From NCBI GenBank assembly GCA_964571855.1, contig CAZNDO010000007.1, positions 62,001-126,000 on the forward strand: a DNA stretch of 64,000 bases, read 5' to 3'. Each line of letters begins with the position of its first letter. Position 1 is the stretch's first letter. Positions 48,767 through 57,898 of the stretch are shown one piece after another. The stretch comes from CAYYFX01 sp964571855. GTDB lineage: Bacteria > ARS69. The notes under the pieces were generated by a model, which was not told where the DNA came from, ran no database searches, and saw only the letters and a program-made list of their open reading frames with translations. The position numbers were made by a program, and so were the translations under genes.

Positions 48767-49483
48767 GTGCCGGACGTCCCGGCCGCCGCGGTCCCGCCGG
48801 GCGACCCGTTCGCGCCGCGCCCGCTGCCGCCGGGCGAGATCCACGTGTGGCGCGCGGACCTGGACGCCCGGACCCCCGACGAGGCGGTCCTGTCCCCCGA
48901 GGAGTGGACGCGCGCGGCGCGCATGCGCGGGAAGGCGCGGCCGCGCTTCGTCCGCTCGCGCGAGCTCCTGCGGCGGCTCCTGTCGGCGTACGGGGCCGGG
49001 CCGCCGCGCGCGCTGCGGATCGGGCTCGGGGCGGAGGGGAAGCCGCATCTCGAGGCGGGCGGCGTGCGCTTCAGCCTGGCGCACACGGCCGGGCTGTGGC
49101 TCGCGGCGTTCGCGTCGGACCGCGACGTGGGCGTGGACGTGGAACGCACCGCGCGCGACGTGGACCCGGACCGCGTGGCGTCGCGCATCTTCGCGCCGGG
49201 CGAGGTGGAGGCGCTGCGCCGGCTGCCGCGGGAGGCGAAGATCGCGGGCTTCTTCCGCGCGTGGACCGTGCGCGAGGCGCTCGTGAAGGTCCAGGGCACG
49301 GGCATGTTCACGTTCGCGGCGAAGGTGGAGGTGGACGTGGATCCGTCGCGGCCGGCGTCCGTGCGCGCGCTCGACGGCGGCGCCGGGTTCTGGGTGGCGG
49401 AGGTTCCGGTGCCGCCGGGGCACGCCGCGGCGGTGGCGGCCGCCGCCGCGCCGGACGCGGTGGCGGCCTTCGCGGTCGGCTGA
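48767..49483 (+). CDS. 4'-phosphopantetheinyl transferase (Sfp type)
   Basis: 238 residues. It would move phosphopantetheine from CoA to a carrier protein serine. The magnesium and CoA motifs are DVGVDVERTARDVD and FFRAWTVREALVKVQGTGM, the latter with Arg in place of the usual Lys of WTxKEA. The N-terminal half has RFVRSRELLRRLLSAY and VRFSLAHTAGL, as in Sfp. GTG 48767 starts 5 bases after the DUF423 stop. No polyketide or peptide synthase is in the window. Confidence 0.85.
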   Translation: MPDVPAAAVPPGDPFAPRPLPPGEIHVWRADLDARTPDEAVLSPEEWTRAARMRGKARPRFVRSRELLRRLLSAYGAGPPRALRIGLGAEGKPHLEAGGVRFSLAHTAGLWLAAFASDRDVGVDVERTARDVDPDRVASRIFAPGEVEALRRLPREAKIAGFFRAWTVREALVKVQGTGMFTFAAKVEVDVDPSRPASVRALDGGAGFWVAEVPVPPGHAAAVAAAAAPDAVAAFAVG

Positions 49484-49485
49484 CC

Positions 49486-49505
49486 GGGGCGGCGGTTGCC
49501 GCCCC
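49486..49505. terminator. short hairpin between convergent genes
   Basis: ggggcggc (49486-49493) and gccgcccc (49498-49505) pair perfectly around ggtt. It lies between the end of the phosphopantetheinyl transferase gene and the end of the convergent cysteine-peptidase gene. Confidence 0.5.
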
Positions 49506-49514
49506 CGCCCGCGC

Positions 49515-50192
49515 CTACGGCTGCTTGCAGTAGATGATGCCCTTGATGACGCCGTTGCCGCCGATGCCCGCGGCGTCGGCCTTCGTCTTCCCCCACACGT
49601 TGATGCCGGCCGCCGCCTTCGGCGTGTACGTGAACGGCTTGCCGGGCTCCAGCTTCTCGAAGTGCACGTTGGCGTCCCACGGATCGCAGATCGTGGCGTA
49701 GGTGCCCATGGCCGGGATGCGGGTCACCGTGTCGACCACGATCGCGTGGCCGCCCTTGGGCTGCCAGTAGCAGGCGAGGATGACCGGGTACTTCCGCTTC
49801 GCCGCGTTGATGCCGGTCACGCCGAGACCGAACTGATCCACCCCCACGTACTTCGCCACGCGGTCGCCCACCTCGTGCACCGGCGGCCAGTCGATGGTCC
49901 ACAGGCCCGTTCCCATGGAGTTGAGCACATCCACCATGACCTGCGGGTTGGAGCCTTTCTGGTCGAAGTCGTGGGAGCTCTCCTTCGCCTTCTGCTTGTA
50001 CAGCGTCTCCAGCTGCCGCTCCGTCGTGAGCAGCGAGGAGCCGGGGCGAAGCTTGTTCACCTTGAAGTGCACCATCTTGATGGATGCGAGCGCGCAGGAC
50101 TGGTCCTTGCCCTGCGCGGCCACGATGTGCACGTCCGCGAAGCGGTCGATCCGCAGGAACCAGCTGCCGTAGTACGGCTGGTCGTCGGCCAT
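49515..50192 (-). CDS. papain-like cysteine peptidase, no signal sequence
   Basis: 225 residues. The motif GKDQSCALASIKMV near the N terminus gives a candidate nucleophile Cys33. KGGHAIVVDTV gives His149, and TICDPWDANVHFEK gives Asp170, in the order expected for papain/C39/C70 (AvrRpt2-like) peptidases. There is no secretion signal or membrane helix, so it may act in the cytoplasm or leave by another system. The ribosome-binding site ggaggag precedes ATG 50192. It stands alone on the minus strand between plus-strand genes. Substrate unknown; a true structural protein is not ruled out. Confidence 0.55.
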   Translation of the reverse strand: MADDQPYYGSWFLRIDRFADVHIVAAQGKDQSCALASIKMVHFKVNKLRPGSSLLTTERQLETLYKQKAKESSHDFDQKGSNPQVMVDVLNSMGTGLWTIDWPPVHEVGDRVAKYVGVDQFGLGVTGINAAKRKYPVILACYWQPKGGHAIVVDTVTRIPAMGTYATICDPWDANVHFEKLEPGKPFTYTPKAAAGINVWGKTKADAAGIGGNGVIKGIIYCKQP

Positions 50193-50356
50193 GGTCAGGA
50201 CTCCTCCCCCGGGATCCCGGGTCGCGCCCGGATCCGGCACGGGACGGAACGATTCTGCGCCGGAGCTGCGCCGGAATCCAGCCCTCGCGGGGGCGGCCCG
50301 GACCCCGGCGGACCTTCGTCGTCGGTCGGCGACGGGCGTGCTACCTTCGCCCCCCG

Positions 50357-51769
50357 ATGCGCATCTTCCTCACCGGCGCCACGGGATTCCTGGGACGGCA
50401 CGTGCTGGCGCGGCTCGGCGGCGCGGGCGTGTCGGAGGTCCGCTGCCTCGTGCGGCGCGGGCGCACGCCGGCGGTGGCGGCGCGGGGGCCGCTCGTGGTG
50501 TCCGTGGAAGGGGACCTGCGGCGCGACCTGCCGGCCGGCGCGCTCGAGGGATGCGACGCGGTCGTGCACCTCGCCGCGCTCACCGGGAAGGCCGCGCCCC
50601 GCGACCTGGACGAGACGAACGTGGAGGGCACGCGCCGGCTGCTCGCCGCGGCGCGCGCCGCGCGCGTCCCGCGCTTCCTGCACATCAGCACGATCGCCGC
50701 CGCGTACCCGGAGATGCAGCACTACCCGTACGCGCGGTCGAAGGCGCGCGCGGAGCTGCTCGTGCGCGACTCGGGGCTGGACTGGCTCGTCCTGCGGCCC
50801 ACGGTGGTCTTCGGCCCGGGCTCCCCGGTGGGGGAGAGCCTCGCGAAGCTGGCGTGCGCGCCGTTCCTGCCGCTCTTCGGGGGCGGGACGTCGCGCGTGC
50901 AGCCCGTGCACGTGACGGACGTGGCCGCGCTCGTGGCCGCGCGGCTCGCGGCGGGCGCGCTGGGCGAGCGGACCGAGGACGCGGGCGGCCGGGACGTGGT
51001 GCTCTTCGGCGAGCTGCTGCGCGGGTTGCGGGTGGCGCTGCGTGGCACGGACGGGCCGGCGGTGGCGGTGCCGCTGGGCGCCTTGATCCCGTTCCTCGCG
51101 GCACTGGAGCCGGCCCTGCGCCCGGTGATGCCGGTGACCGCCGGCCAGCTGTACGCGTTCCGGCACGACGCCGTGGCGAAGGAGGGCGCCGACCCCGCGG
51201 AGACCGCGGCGCGCAAGGGCGTGCGCGAGATCACCGCGGAGATCGCGGCGGCGGCGGGGCGACCGGCGGACGCGGTCGGCGTGCGGACCGCCGTTGCCGC
51301 GGGCGGCGCGCCGGATGCCGCCGACCGGGAGACGCTGGAGGCGGAGTGCGCGCTCCTCGTGCGCCACCTCGCGGGACTGCCGGCGTCGCCCGCGGTGACC
51401 GCCGCGTACGTCCGCGCCCACGAGGCGGGGAGCTTCGGGCCGCTCCGGTCCACGGACGACGAGGACGACGTCCTGGTGCAGATCGCGCGCGGCGGGCCGT
51501 GGCCCTTGCGCTTCGCCGACGCGTGGGCCGCCGCGTTCGACCGGCACGGCGTGCTCCGCCGCAAGCTCGTCCTGGCGCTGGCGATCCTGGAGAGCGGCCC
51601 GGACAGCGAACGGATCGACGTCCCCGCGCCGGGCGGCTACGCGGCGTTCGCACGCGCGCTCGTCGTGCGCGGCGCGGCGTTCGCGGCGCTGCTGCTCGCC
51701 GCCGCGTTCGTGATCGGACCGCGCTGGATGCTGGGCGGACGGGGTTCGCGCGAGGCGGATCCGTCGTGA
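50357..51769 (+). CDS. NAD-dependent epimerase/dehydratase with unknown C-terminal membrane domain
   Basis: 470 residues. Residues 1-245 are an extended SDR with FLTGATGFLGRHVLARL (nucleotide loop), AVVHLAALTGKA and YARSKARAELL, in which Y and K match the active site. Residues 285-440 form an alpha-helical region I do not recognise, which also holds the conserved-looking DRETLEAECALLVRHL. One membrane helix (about 444-463) ends the protein, which would be tail-anchored. The stop overlaps the GMC oxidoreductase start as GTGA. Confidence 0.7.
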   Translation: MRIFLTGATGFLGRHVLARLGGAGVSEVRCLVRRGRTPAVAARGPLVVSVEGDLRRDLPAGALEGCDAVVHLAALTGKAAPRDLDETNVEGTRRLLAAARAARVPRFLHISTIAAAYPEMQHYPYARSKARAELLVRDSGLDWLVLRPTVVFGPGSPVGESLAKLACAPFLPLFGGGTSRVQPVHVTDVAALVAARLAAGALGERTEDAGGRDVVLFGELLRGLRVALRGTDGPAVAVPLGALIPFLAALEPALRPVMPVTAGQLYAFRHDAVAKEGADPAETAARKGVREITAEIAAAAGRPADAVGVRTAVAAGGAPDAADRETLEAECALLVRHLAGLPASPAVTAAYVRAHEAGSFGPLRSTDDEDDVLVQIARGGPWPLRFADAWAAAFDRHGVLRRKLVLALAILESGPDSERIDVPAPGGYAAFARALVVRGAAFAALLLAAAFVIGPRWMLGGRGSREADPS

Positions 51770-53376
51770 GGATCGCGGTCGTGGGCTCGGGGGCGAGCGC
51801 GGTGCACTTCGCGCAGACCGCGCTGGAGCGCGGCCACCAGGTGGTCATGGTGGACGTGGGGAACGAGCGGCCGCCCGCGGTCCGCCCCGAGGACTCCTTC
51901 GAGGATCTCAAGCGGAACCTCGAGGATCCCGTGGCGCACCTCCTCGGGGCACGGTTCGAGTCGCTGACGTATCCCGGAGGCGAAGGGGAGTACTACGGCT
52001 TCCCGCCCGACAAGCGCTACGTGTTCGAGAACGCGGCGGAGGCGGGACTGAAGGCCGAGGGCTTCGCGCCGCTGCTCTCGCACGCGCAGGGCGGGCTGGC
52101 CGAGACCTGGACCGCCGGCGCGTACCCGTTCCGCGCGGAGGAGATCGCGGACTTCCCGTTCCCGTGGGACGACCTCGCGCGCGCGTACGACGCGGTGGCG
52201 GAGCGCATCGGGATCTCCGGCGCGGAGGACGACATGGCGCGCCACTTCCCCGTGCACCGGCACCTGAGGCCGGCGCTGCCGCTGGACGAGCACTCCGCGC
52301 TGCTGCTGGAGCGTTACGCGGAACGCCGGGACGCGTTGCGGGCGCAGGGCGTGACGTTCGGGCGCTCGCGCGTGGCCGTGCTGCCCGCGGACGACCTGGG
52401 ACGCAGGGGATGCGGGCTGCTGGGACGATGCCTCACCGGATGCCCGACGGAGTCGTTGTACACGCCGTCCGTCACGCTGCGCGCGCTGCTGCGGAGACCG
52501 GGACTCGAGTACCTCGGCGGGCGGCGCGCGGTGCGCCTGCGCACGGACGACGCGCGCCACGTGCGCGCCGTGGTCTGCGAGCGCGTGGACGGGAGCGGCG
52601 CCGAGGAGGTCGTGGCCGATCACGTGGCCCTGGGCGCGGGCACGCTGGCCAGCTCGCGCATCTTCCTGGAGACGTGGCGCGCGGCCACCGGCGAGTCGCG
52701 GCGGCTGGCCGGCCTCATGGACAACCGCCAGGTGCTGGTGCCGTTCCTCACGTGGCGCATGATCCGCCGCCGGCACGATCCGCGCACGTACCAGTACCAC
52801 CAGCTCGCGTTCGGCTTCGACGGCCATGACCCGCGGGACCACGTGCACGCGCTCGTGACCACGCTGAAGACCGCGTCCATCCATCCCATCGTGGGCAGCC
52901 TGCCGGTGGACCTGCGCACGGGCCTCGCGATCTTCCGCGACGTGCACGCGGCGCTCGGGCTCGTGAACGTGAATTTCCCGGACCGGCGGCGGGGCAACTG
53001 CTGGGTGGAGCCGGCGGCCGCGGCGCCCGGGCAGGAGGCGCCCCTGGTGATCCACTACGAGCCGCCGCTGGGCGAGCGGGCCCGCATCGGCCGGACGCTC
53101 GCGCGCGTGCGGAAGGCCCTGGCCGCGCTGGGCGCGTTCGTCCCGCCGCCCATGGTGCACGTGCGCCCGATGGGCGCGAGCGTGCACTACGCGGGCACGC
53201 TGCCGATGACACGCGCCGACGAGCCGTTCACCACCACGCCGGACGGGGCCAGCCGGGACTTCCGCGGGCTGACCTTCGTGGACGGGACCACGTTCCCGTT
53301 CCTCCCCGCGAAGAACCTCACGTTCACTCTGATGGCGAACGCGACGCGGATCGCCGGGCGCCTCGACCGCGGCTGA
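51766..53376 (+). CDS. GMC-family FAD oxidoreductase
   Basis: 536 residues. The FAD-binding start IAVVGSGASAVHFAQTALE and the C-terminal GMC segment ASVHYAGTLPM, then FVDGTTFPFLPAKNLTFTLM, are clear. The active-site histidine is likely in the first of these. A cysteine pair in GRCLTGCPTESLYTP sits mid-protein and is unusual. It is translationally coupled to the tail-anchored epimerase. Possible substrates are sugar alcohols or polyprenyl-linked sugars; this is inference. Confidence 0.8.
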   Translation: MRIAVVGSGASAVHFAQTALERGHQVVMVDVGNERPPAVRPEDSFEDLKRNLEDPVAHLLGARFESLTYPGGEGEYYGFPPDKRYVFENAAEAGLKAEGFAPLLSHAQGGLAETWTAGAYPFRAEEIADFPFPWDDLARAYDAVAERIGISGAEDDMARHFPVHRHLRPALPLDEHSALLLERYAERRDALRAQGVTFGRSRVAVLPADDLGRRGCGLLGRCLTGCPTESLYTPSVTLRALLRRPGLEYLGGRRAVRLRTDDARHVRAVVCERVDGSGAEEVVADHVALGAGTLASSRIFLETWRAATGESRRLAGLMDNRQVLVPFLTWRMIRRRHDPRTYQYHQLAFGFDGHDPRDHVHALVTTLKTASIHPIVGSLPVDLRTGLAIFRDVHAALGLVNVNFPDRRRGNCWVEPAAAAPGQEAPLVIHYEPPLGERARIGRTLARVRKALAALGAFVPPPMVHVRPMGASVHYAGTLPMTRADEPFTTTPDGASRDFRGLTFVDGTTFPFLPAKNLTFTLMANATRIAGRLDRG

Positions 53377-53381
53377 CCCGA

Positions 53382-53405
53382 AAACAGGACTTGCAGGTCT
53401 TGTTT
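53382..53405 (+). terminator. hairpin after the GMC oxidoreductase gene
   Basis: aaacaggac (53382-53390) pairs with gtcttgttt (53397-53405), one G-T wobble, around ttgcag. It is short, ends in ttt and lies 6 bases after the GMC stop. It is a plausible weak terminator before the secreted peptidase gene. Confidence 0.5.
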
Positions 53406-53461
53406 CCCGGAGGTCGCCCGACTACGCTGGATGCGGCTCGATCCCGCACCCAGGAGGGCGT

Positions 53462-55660
53462 ATGTCCCGCCGCATGCTCGCGTTCCCGGCCCGTGCCGCC
53501 GCCCGGATGGGCGCCATCCTTCTCCTGGCGGCCGGCAACACCCCGGCCGCCGATCTTCCCGAGGGTGTCGCCCCCCTGGATGCCCCGAGGAGGCCCTCGC
53601 CCGCGCCGCTCGTCCTCCGGGGCGCCGCCGACTCCACGATCGCGGCCCTGACGGCGGCGGTGGACGCGGACTCCATCGCCGCGTTCCTGGACCGGCTCAC
53701 CGGCGAGGTGCCGGTGGAGCTGGCGGGCGTCCCGACCCTGCTGTCCACGCGCCTGTCGGGCAGTGCCGGGGGGGAGCACGCGGCCGAGTTCCTCCGCGGG
53801 GTCTTCGCCGGCTTCGGGTACGAGGTGTCGCCGCACTACTTCCGGTTCATGTGGGGGCTGTCGGCCATCCAGCTCGCCCCGGAGGGTGGCGGCGTCCTCG
53901 CCGGGGGGAACGGGCGGGTGCTGCACTCGGTGGACGGGGTGTGGTGGGAGGAGGCCCGCGGCGGCGTGAGCGACTACGACGGGACGTACTACGACATCGA
54001 CGCGGTGTCCGGGGACGAGCGGCTGATGGTGGGCACGCTGGGGATGATCGCCGCGTCGTCGGACGGCGGGCGGACGTGGACCCGGCGCACCAGCAGCGCC
54101 ACCCTGCGTCTCAGCGCCGTGGACGTCCTTCCGACCGGCGAGGGCTGGATCGTGGGGCGCGACGGCGTGATCCTGCGCACGACCGACGGCGGCGTCACGT
54201 GGGCGGACCAGGCGAGCGGCGTCACCGCGCTCCTGTACGACGTCGCGGCGTTCGACGCGAACGTCGCGGTGGCGGTGGGCGCGGCCGGGACCGTGCTTCG
54301 CACGACGGACGGCGGCGCCACTTGGGGCGTGCGCGACGGCGGGACCACGCGCGATCTGTACCGTGTGTCGTTCGCCGGCGCCTCCGGCTGGGCCGCCGGC
54401 GCGGGCGGAGCGATCGTGGCCACTGCCGACGGGGGCGCGACGTGGCAGCCGCAGTCCTCCGGCACGACGTCCACGCTGAACGCCGTCTCCTTCGTCGACG
54501 GGGCCGACGGCTGGGCGGTGGGAACGCTGGGCACGATCGTCCGTACCACGGACGGCGGCGCCACGTGGGTGCCGCGGACGTCGCCGCTCGGCACGGTCTC
54601 GCTGCTCGCGGTGCAGGCGGTCGGGCCGGGCGCGGCGTGGGTCACCGGCAACTCCGGAGCGATCCTGACGACGACGGACGGCGGCGCGTCCTGGCTGAAC
54701 CGGAGCTCCGGCATCCTCGACGGCTGGGAGAACGTGGTGGCCACGCTGCCCGGAACGACGGATCCGGACGAGGCCGTGCTGCTCGTGGGCCACTTCGACT
54801 CGGTCTCGCAGACGTCGGAGACCTACGCGCCCGGCGCCGACGACAACGGCTCCGGCACCGCGGCGATCGTGGAGGCCGCGCGTCGCCTGGCGGCGGCGCG
54901 GTACCGCCGAAGCATCACCTTCATCTGCTTCTCGGGGGAGGAGCAGGGGCTCGTGGGCTCCCACGCGTACGCGGCGCGCGCGCTGGAGCGCGGCGAGAAC
55001 ATCGCCGGCGTGGTCAACCTGGACTGCGTGGGCTGGAACGACGACTACTTCCGCATCTTCTCGAACGGGAACTCCGCCTGGCTGGGCGACGTGGCGGCCC
55101 AGATGGCGGCCACGTACGCGCCGTCGCTGCCCACGTACCACTGGTTCTGCGACACGTGCAACTGGAGCGACCACTACCCCTTCCAGACCCGCGGCTTCGA
55201 CGCGATCTGCGGCATCGAGACCTGGGAGCCCGCGCCCCCGCAGCACCACCGCACGGCGGACACGGTGGCGCTCCTGGACATGGCGCTGATCGCGGACGTG
55301 ACGCGGATCGCGGTGGCCACGATGGCGACGGTGGCCGGCGTGGACACGACCGCGGTCGTCGGCGCGCCGGTGGTGGCGACCGCGGGTACCCCGGAACTGC
55401 GCGCGGTTCCGAGCCCGTTCGCCGGGCGCACGAGCATCACGTACGCCGTCCCGCAGGCGGGGCCGGTGCGCCTCTCGGTGCACGACGCCGCAGGGCGCCT
55501 CGTGGCCCGGCTCGTGGATGCGCACGGGGAGCGCGGGACGCACGCGGTCGTGTGGGACGGACGGGACGATCGCGGACGGATCGTGGCCGGCGGCGTCTAC
55601 TTCCTGCGTCTCGAGCGGGACGGGCGCACCGTCGCGCGGAAGCTGGTGCGGATGCATTAG
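53462..55660 (+). CDS. secreted M28 peptidase with inserted beta-propeller and FlgD-like tail
   Basis: 732 residues with a signal sequence. Residues 85-125 match the N-terminal part of M28 aminopeptidases (STRLSGSAGGEHAAEFLRG). Residues 130-420 are about six YCF48/BNR-type blades with repeated TTDGGATW. The M28 zinc site then follows: GHFDS (His444), PGADDNGSG (Asp460/461), SGEEQGLVGS (Glu493/494), Asp521 and His596/597. Residues 645-732 resemble a FlgD-like/T9SS-associated tail (SVHDAAGRLVARL, then VVWDGRDDRGR and GVYFLRLERDG). The propeller thus interrupts the peptidase fold. A hairpin lies upstream. Confidence 0.85.
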   Translation: MSRRMLAFPARAAARMGAILLLAAGNTPAADLPEGVAPLDAPRRPSPAPLVLRGAADSTIAALTAAVDADSIAAFLDRLTGEVPVELAGVPTLLSTRLSGSAGGEHAAEFLRGVFAGFGYEVSPHYFRFMWGLSAIQLAPEGGGVLAGGNGRVLHSVDGVWWEEARGGVSDYDGTYYDIDAVSGDERLMVGTLGMIAASSDGGRTWTRRTSSATLRLSAVDVLPTGEGWIVGRDGVILRTTDGGVTWADQASGVTALLYDVAAFDANVAVAVGAAGTVLRTTDGGATWGVRDGGTTRDLYRVSFAGASGWAAGAGGAIVATADGGATWQPQSSGTTSTLNAVSFVDGADGWAVGTLGTIVRTTDGGATWVPRTSPLGTVSLLAVQAVGPGAAWVTGNSGAILTTTDGGASWLNRSSGILDGWENVVATLPGTTDPDEAVLLVGHFDSVSQTSETYAPGADDNGSGTAAIVEAARRLAAARYRRSITFICFSGEEQGLVGSHAYAARALERGENIAGVVNLDCVGWNDDYFRIFSNGNSAWLGDVAAQMAATYAPSLPTYHWFCDTCNWSDHYPFQTRGFDAICGIETWEPAPPQHHRTADTVALLDMALIADVTRIAVATMATVAGVDTTAVVGAPVVATAGTPELRAVPSPFAGRTSITYAVPQAGPVRLSVHDAAGRLVARLVDAHGERGTHAVVWDGRDDRGRIVAGGVYFLRLERDGRTVARKLVRMH

Positions 55661-55707
55661 CCGCCGCGCCGGGGCGCCGGCTCGCGGTCCGGCGGGGCGA
55701 CGGACAA

Positions 55708-55723
55708 CTTGTTGCGGAACAAG
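55708..55723. terminator. small hairpin in the gap before the benzoyl-CoA operon
   Basis: cttgtt (55708-55713) pairs with aacaag (55718-55723) around gcgg. It is the only clear structure I see in the 229-base gap 55661-55889. A T-rich stretch (cttctttt) follows at about 55797, but no convincing promoter was found. Confidence 0.35.
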
Positions 55724-55889
55724 ACGTTGCCTCGGGATTCGGGCCGCCGTGGCGCCGTGTGGCCGGGCCGGCCCGGTCTGTTTCGGACACGGAGGTCTTC
55801 TTTTCCCGTCCCGTGCGCGGTACCCTGGCCGCGTCGACACGGCGGACGCGTGTCCGCCCGGTTCCGGACCCGGACGAAAGGCGGACCCC

Positions 55890-56594
55890 ATGCGGTGTTC
55901 CCGGTGCGGTTACGAGGCATCGGATTCGGCGAAGTACTGCGCCGAGTGCGGCGCGTTCCTTCGCGACGCGTACGTCGACCAGCGGATCATCCTCGCCTAC
56001 GCCACGGAGCGCGACGGCGACCCTCGCGACGCGCGGCGGCAACTCGAGCGGCTCGTCGAGGCCGAGCCGGCGAACGTGATCGCGAACCACATGCTGGGCT
56101 CGATGTACTTCCACCAGGGAACGCTGGATCTCGCGATCGCGCGCTACGAGGCGGCGCTGGCGTTCGCGCCGCGCTTCATCCAGTGCGCGTACGACCTCGG
56201 GGTCGCTTGGTACCACCGCGGCAACATGACCGAGGCGCAGCGGGCATTCCGCCGTTGCCTGGAGCTCGACCCGCGGTACAACGCCGCGCACTACCGCCTG
56301 GCGCTGTCCTGCTTCCACGCGGGGCAGCTGGACGAGGCCCTGGACCACTTCGAGCAGTGCAGCACGCTGACCCCCGAGTACCTGATGGCGCGGTACCACA
56401 TCGGCGTGATCCACGAACGCCGCGGGGATCATGCGGCGGCGGCGCGCGAGTTCCAGCGCAGTCTGGATGAGGGCGTCGACGAGGTCTCGAGCGCGTACCA
56501 CCTGGCCCGGATCCGCGAGGCGCAGGGCGACGCCGCCGGGGCGCGGGCGCTGTACGAGCGGGCCCGGTGCTCCGGCCCGTCGGGCGTGTCTTGA
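55890..56594 (+). CDS. zinc-ribbon TPR protein
   Basis: 234 residues. An N-terminal zinc ribbon (MRCSRCGYEASDSAKYCAEC, two C-x2-C pairs) is followed by at least five tetratricopeptide repeats (NVIANHMLGSMYFHQGTLDL and others). It has no membrane helix and should be a cytoplasmic scaffold or chaperone-like protein. Its stop (56592-56594) overlaps the start chosen for the LeuA-like enzyme, which ties it to the benzoyl-CoA operon. Its role there is unknown. ATG 55890 is the only good start. Confidence 0.75.
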   Translation: MRCSRCGYEASDSAKYCAECGAFLRDAYVDQRIILAYATERDGDPRDARRQLERLVEAEPANVIANHMLGSMYFHQGTLDLAIARYEAALAFAPRFIQCAYDLGVAWYHRGNMTEAQRAFRRCLELDPRYNAAHYRLALSCFHAGQLDEALDHFEQCSTLTPEYLMARYHIGVIHERRGDHAAAAREFQRSLDEGVDEVSSAYHLARIREAQGDAAGARALYERARCSGPSGVS

Positions 56595-57898
56595 CGGGGC
56601 CTGTCCGCGACGCCCGCGTCGGGTCCTCCGCGGGCGCCCCGGCCGACGAGGACCTGGTCCACGACTGGGCCGTGGCCGGCCCGCACCGCTTCGACCATCC
56701 CCCGGTCGTGATGCTCGACGACGAGACGTTGCGCGACGGCCTGCAGAGCCCGTCCGTCGTCGATCCTCCCATCGACGCGAAGATCGGGATCCTGCGGCTC
56801 ATGGACCGCCTGGGGATCGAGACGGCGGATGTGGGACTGCCGGGCGCCGGCCCGCGGCAGTTCGAGGCGGTCGACTCCCTCTGCAAGGAGATCGCGCGCG
56901 AGCGGCTTCGCATCCGTCCGAACTGCGCCGGGCGCACGGTGCTGGCAGACATCCAGCCCATGGCGGAGATCTCGCAGCGTACGGGCGTGCCGATCGAGGC
57001 GTGCCTCTTCATCGGCAGCAGCCCGATCCGGCAGTACGCGGAGGAGTGGGACCTGGAGCACGTCCTGCGCTGCACGCGGGAGGCCGTCCGCTTCGGCGTG
57101 TCGGAGGGGCTCCCGGTGATGTACGTCACCGAGGACACGATCCGATCGTCCCCCGATCATCTGCGGGTCCTGCTCACCGAGGCGGTGGCGTCCGGAGCGA
57201 AGCGGCTCTGCCTGTGCGACACGGTGGGTGCCGCGGTGCCGGAGGGCGTGCGGAACCTGGTCGGCTGGGTGCGCGCGTTGCTGGACGAGCTGGGCGTGGG
57301 GGACTCGGTGGGGATCGACTGGCACGGCCACCGGGACCGCGGGCTCGACGTCGCGAACACGCTGGCCGCGATCCACGCCGGGGCGACGCGCGTGCACGGC
57401 ACCGCGCTCGGCGTCGGGGAGCGCGTGGGCAACACGCCCATGGAGCAACTCCTCGTCAATCTGAAGCTGCTGGGAATCCGCGACGACGACCTTTCGGTGC
57501 TCCCGGAGTACGTGGACGCGGTATCCCGCGCGACGGGCGTGAGCGTGCCGATGAACGCGCCGATCGTGGGGCGCGACGCGTTCCGCACCGCGACCGGAGT
57601 CCACGCAGCGGCGGTGATCAAGGCCCAGCGGCGCGGGAAGGACTGGCTCGCGGATCGCGTCTATTCGGGCGTACCCGCGAGCTGGATCGGCCGGACCCAG
57701 GAGATCGAGGTGGGGCCGATGTCCGGCGCCTCGAACGTGATCCACTACCTCTCGTCGCGCGGGCTGCCGCACGGGCCGGAAGTGGTGCGGGAGGTGCTTG
57801 CCGCGGCGAAGTCCTCGCAGCGCGTGCTGGAGGCCGAGGACATCGTGGCCGCCATACGGCGCGCCGCGCAAGCGCCCGGGGCGAGGGAGGCCGTATGA
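56591..57898 (+). CDS. isopropylmalate/citramalate-synthase-like DRE-TIM enzyme
   Basis: About 435 residues of the HMG-lyase-like (LeuA) family. The metal and catalytic motif MLDDETLRDGLQSPSVV is near residue 41, the H-x-H metal pair is in GIDWHGHRDRGLDVANTLAA, and GVGERVGNTPMEQLL and TGVHAAAVIKAQ are typical of the synthase branch. These enzymes condense an acyl-CoA with an oxo acid. The C-terminal regulatory domain of LeuA is absent. The start may be TTG 56591 (TTGA overlap) or GTG 56567. Placement in the operon suggests a role in aromatic catabolism, which is not established. Confidence 0.75.
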   Translation: MTGPVRDARVGSSAGAPADEDLVHDWAVAGPHRFDHPPVVMLDDETLRDGLQSPSVVDPPIDAKIGILRLMDRLGIETADVGLPGAGPRQFEAVDSLCKEIARERLRIRPNCAGRTVLADIQPMAEISQRTGVPIEACLFIGSSPIRQYAEEWDLEHVLRCTREAVRFGVSEGLPVMYVTEDTIRSSPDHLRVLLTEAVASGAKRLCLCDTVGAAVPEGVRNLVGWVRALLDELGVGDSVGIDWHGHRDRGLDVANTLAAIHAGATRVHGTALGVGERVGNTPMEQLLVNLKLLGIRDDDLSVLPEYVDAVSRATGVSVPMNAPIVGRDAFRTATGVHAAAVIKAQRRGKDWLADRVYSGVPASWIGRTQEIEVGPMSGASNVIHYLSSRGLPHGPEVVREVLAAAKSSQRVLEAEDIVAAIRRAAQAPGAREAV

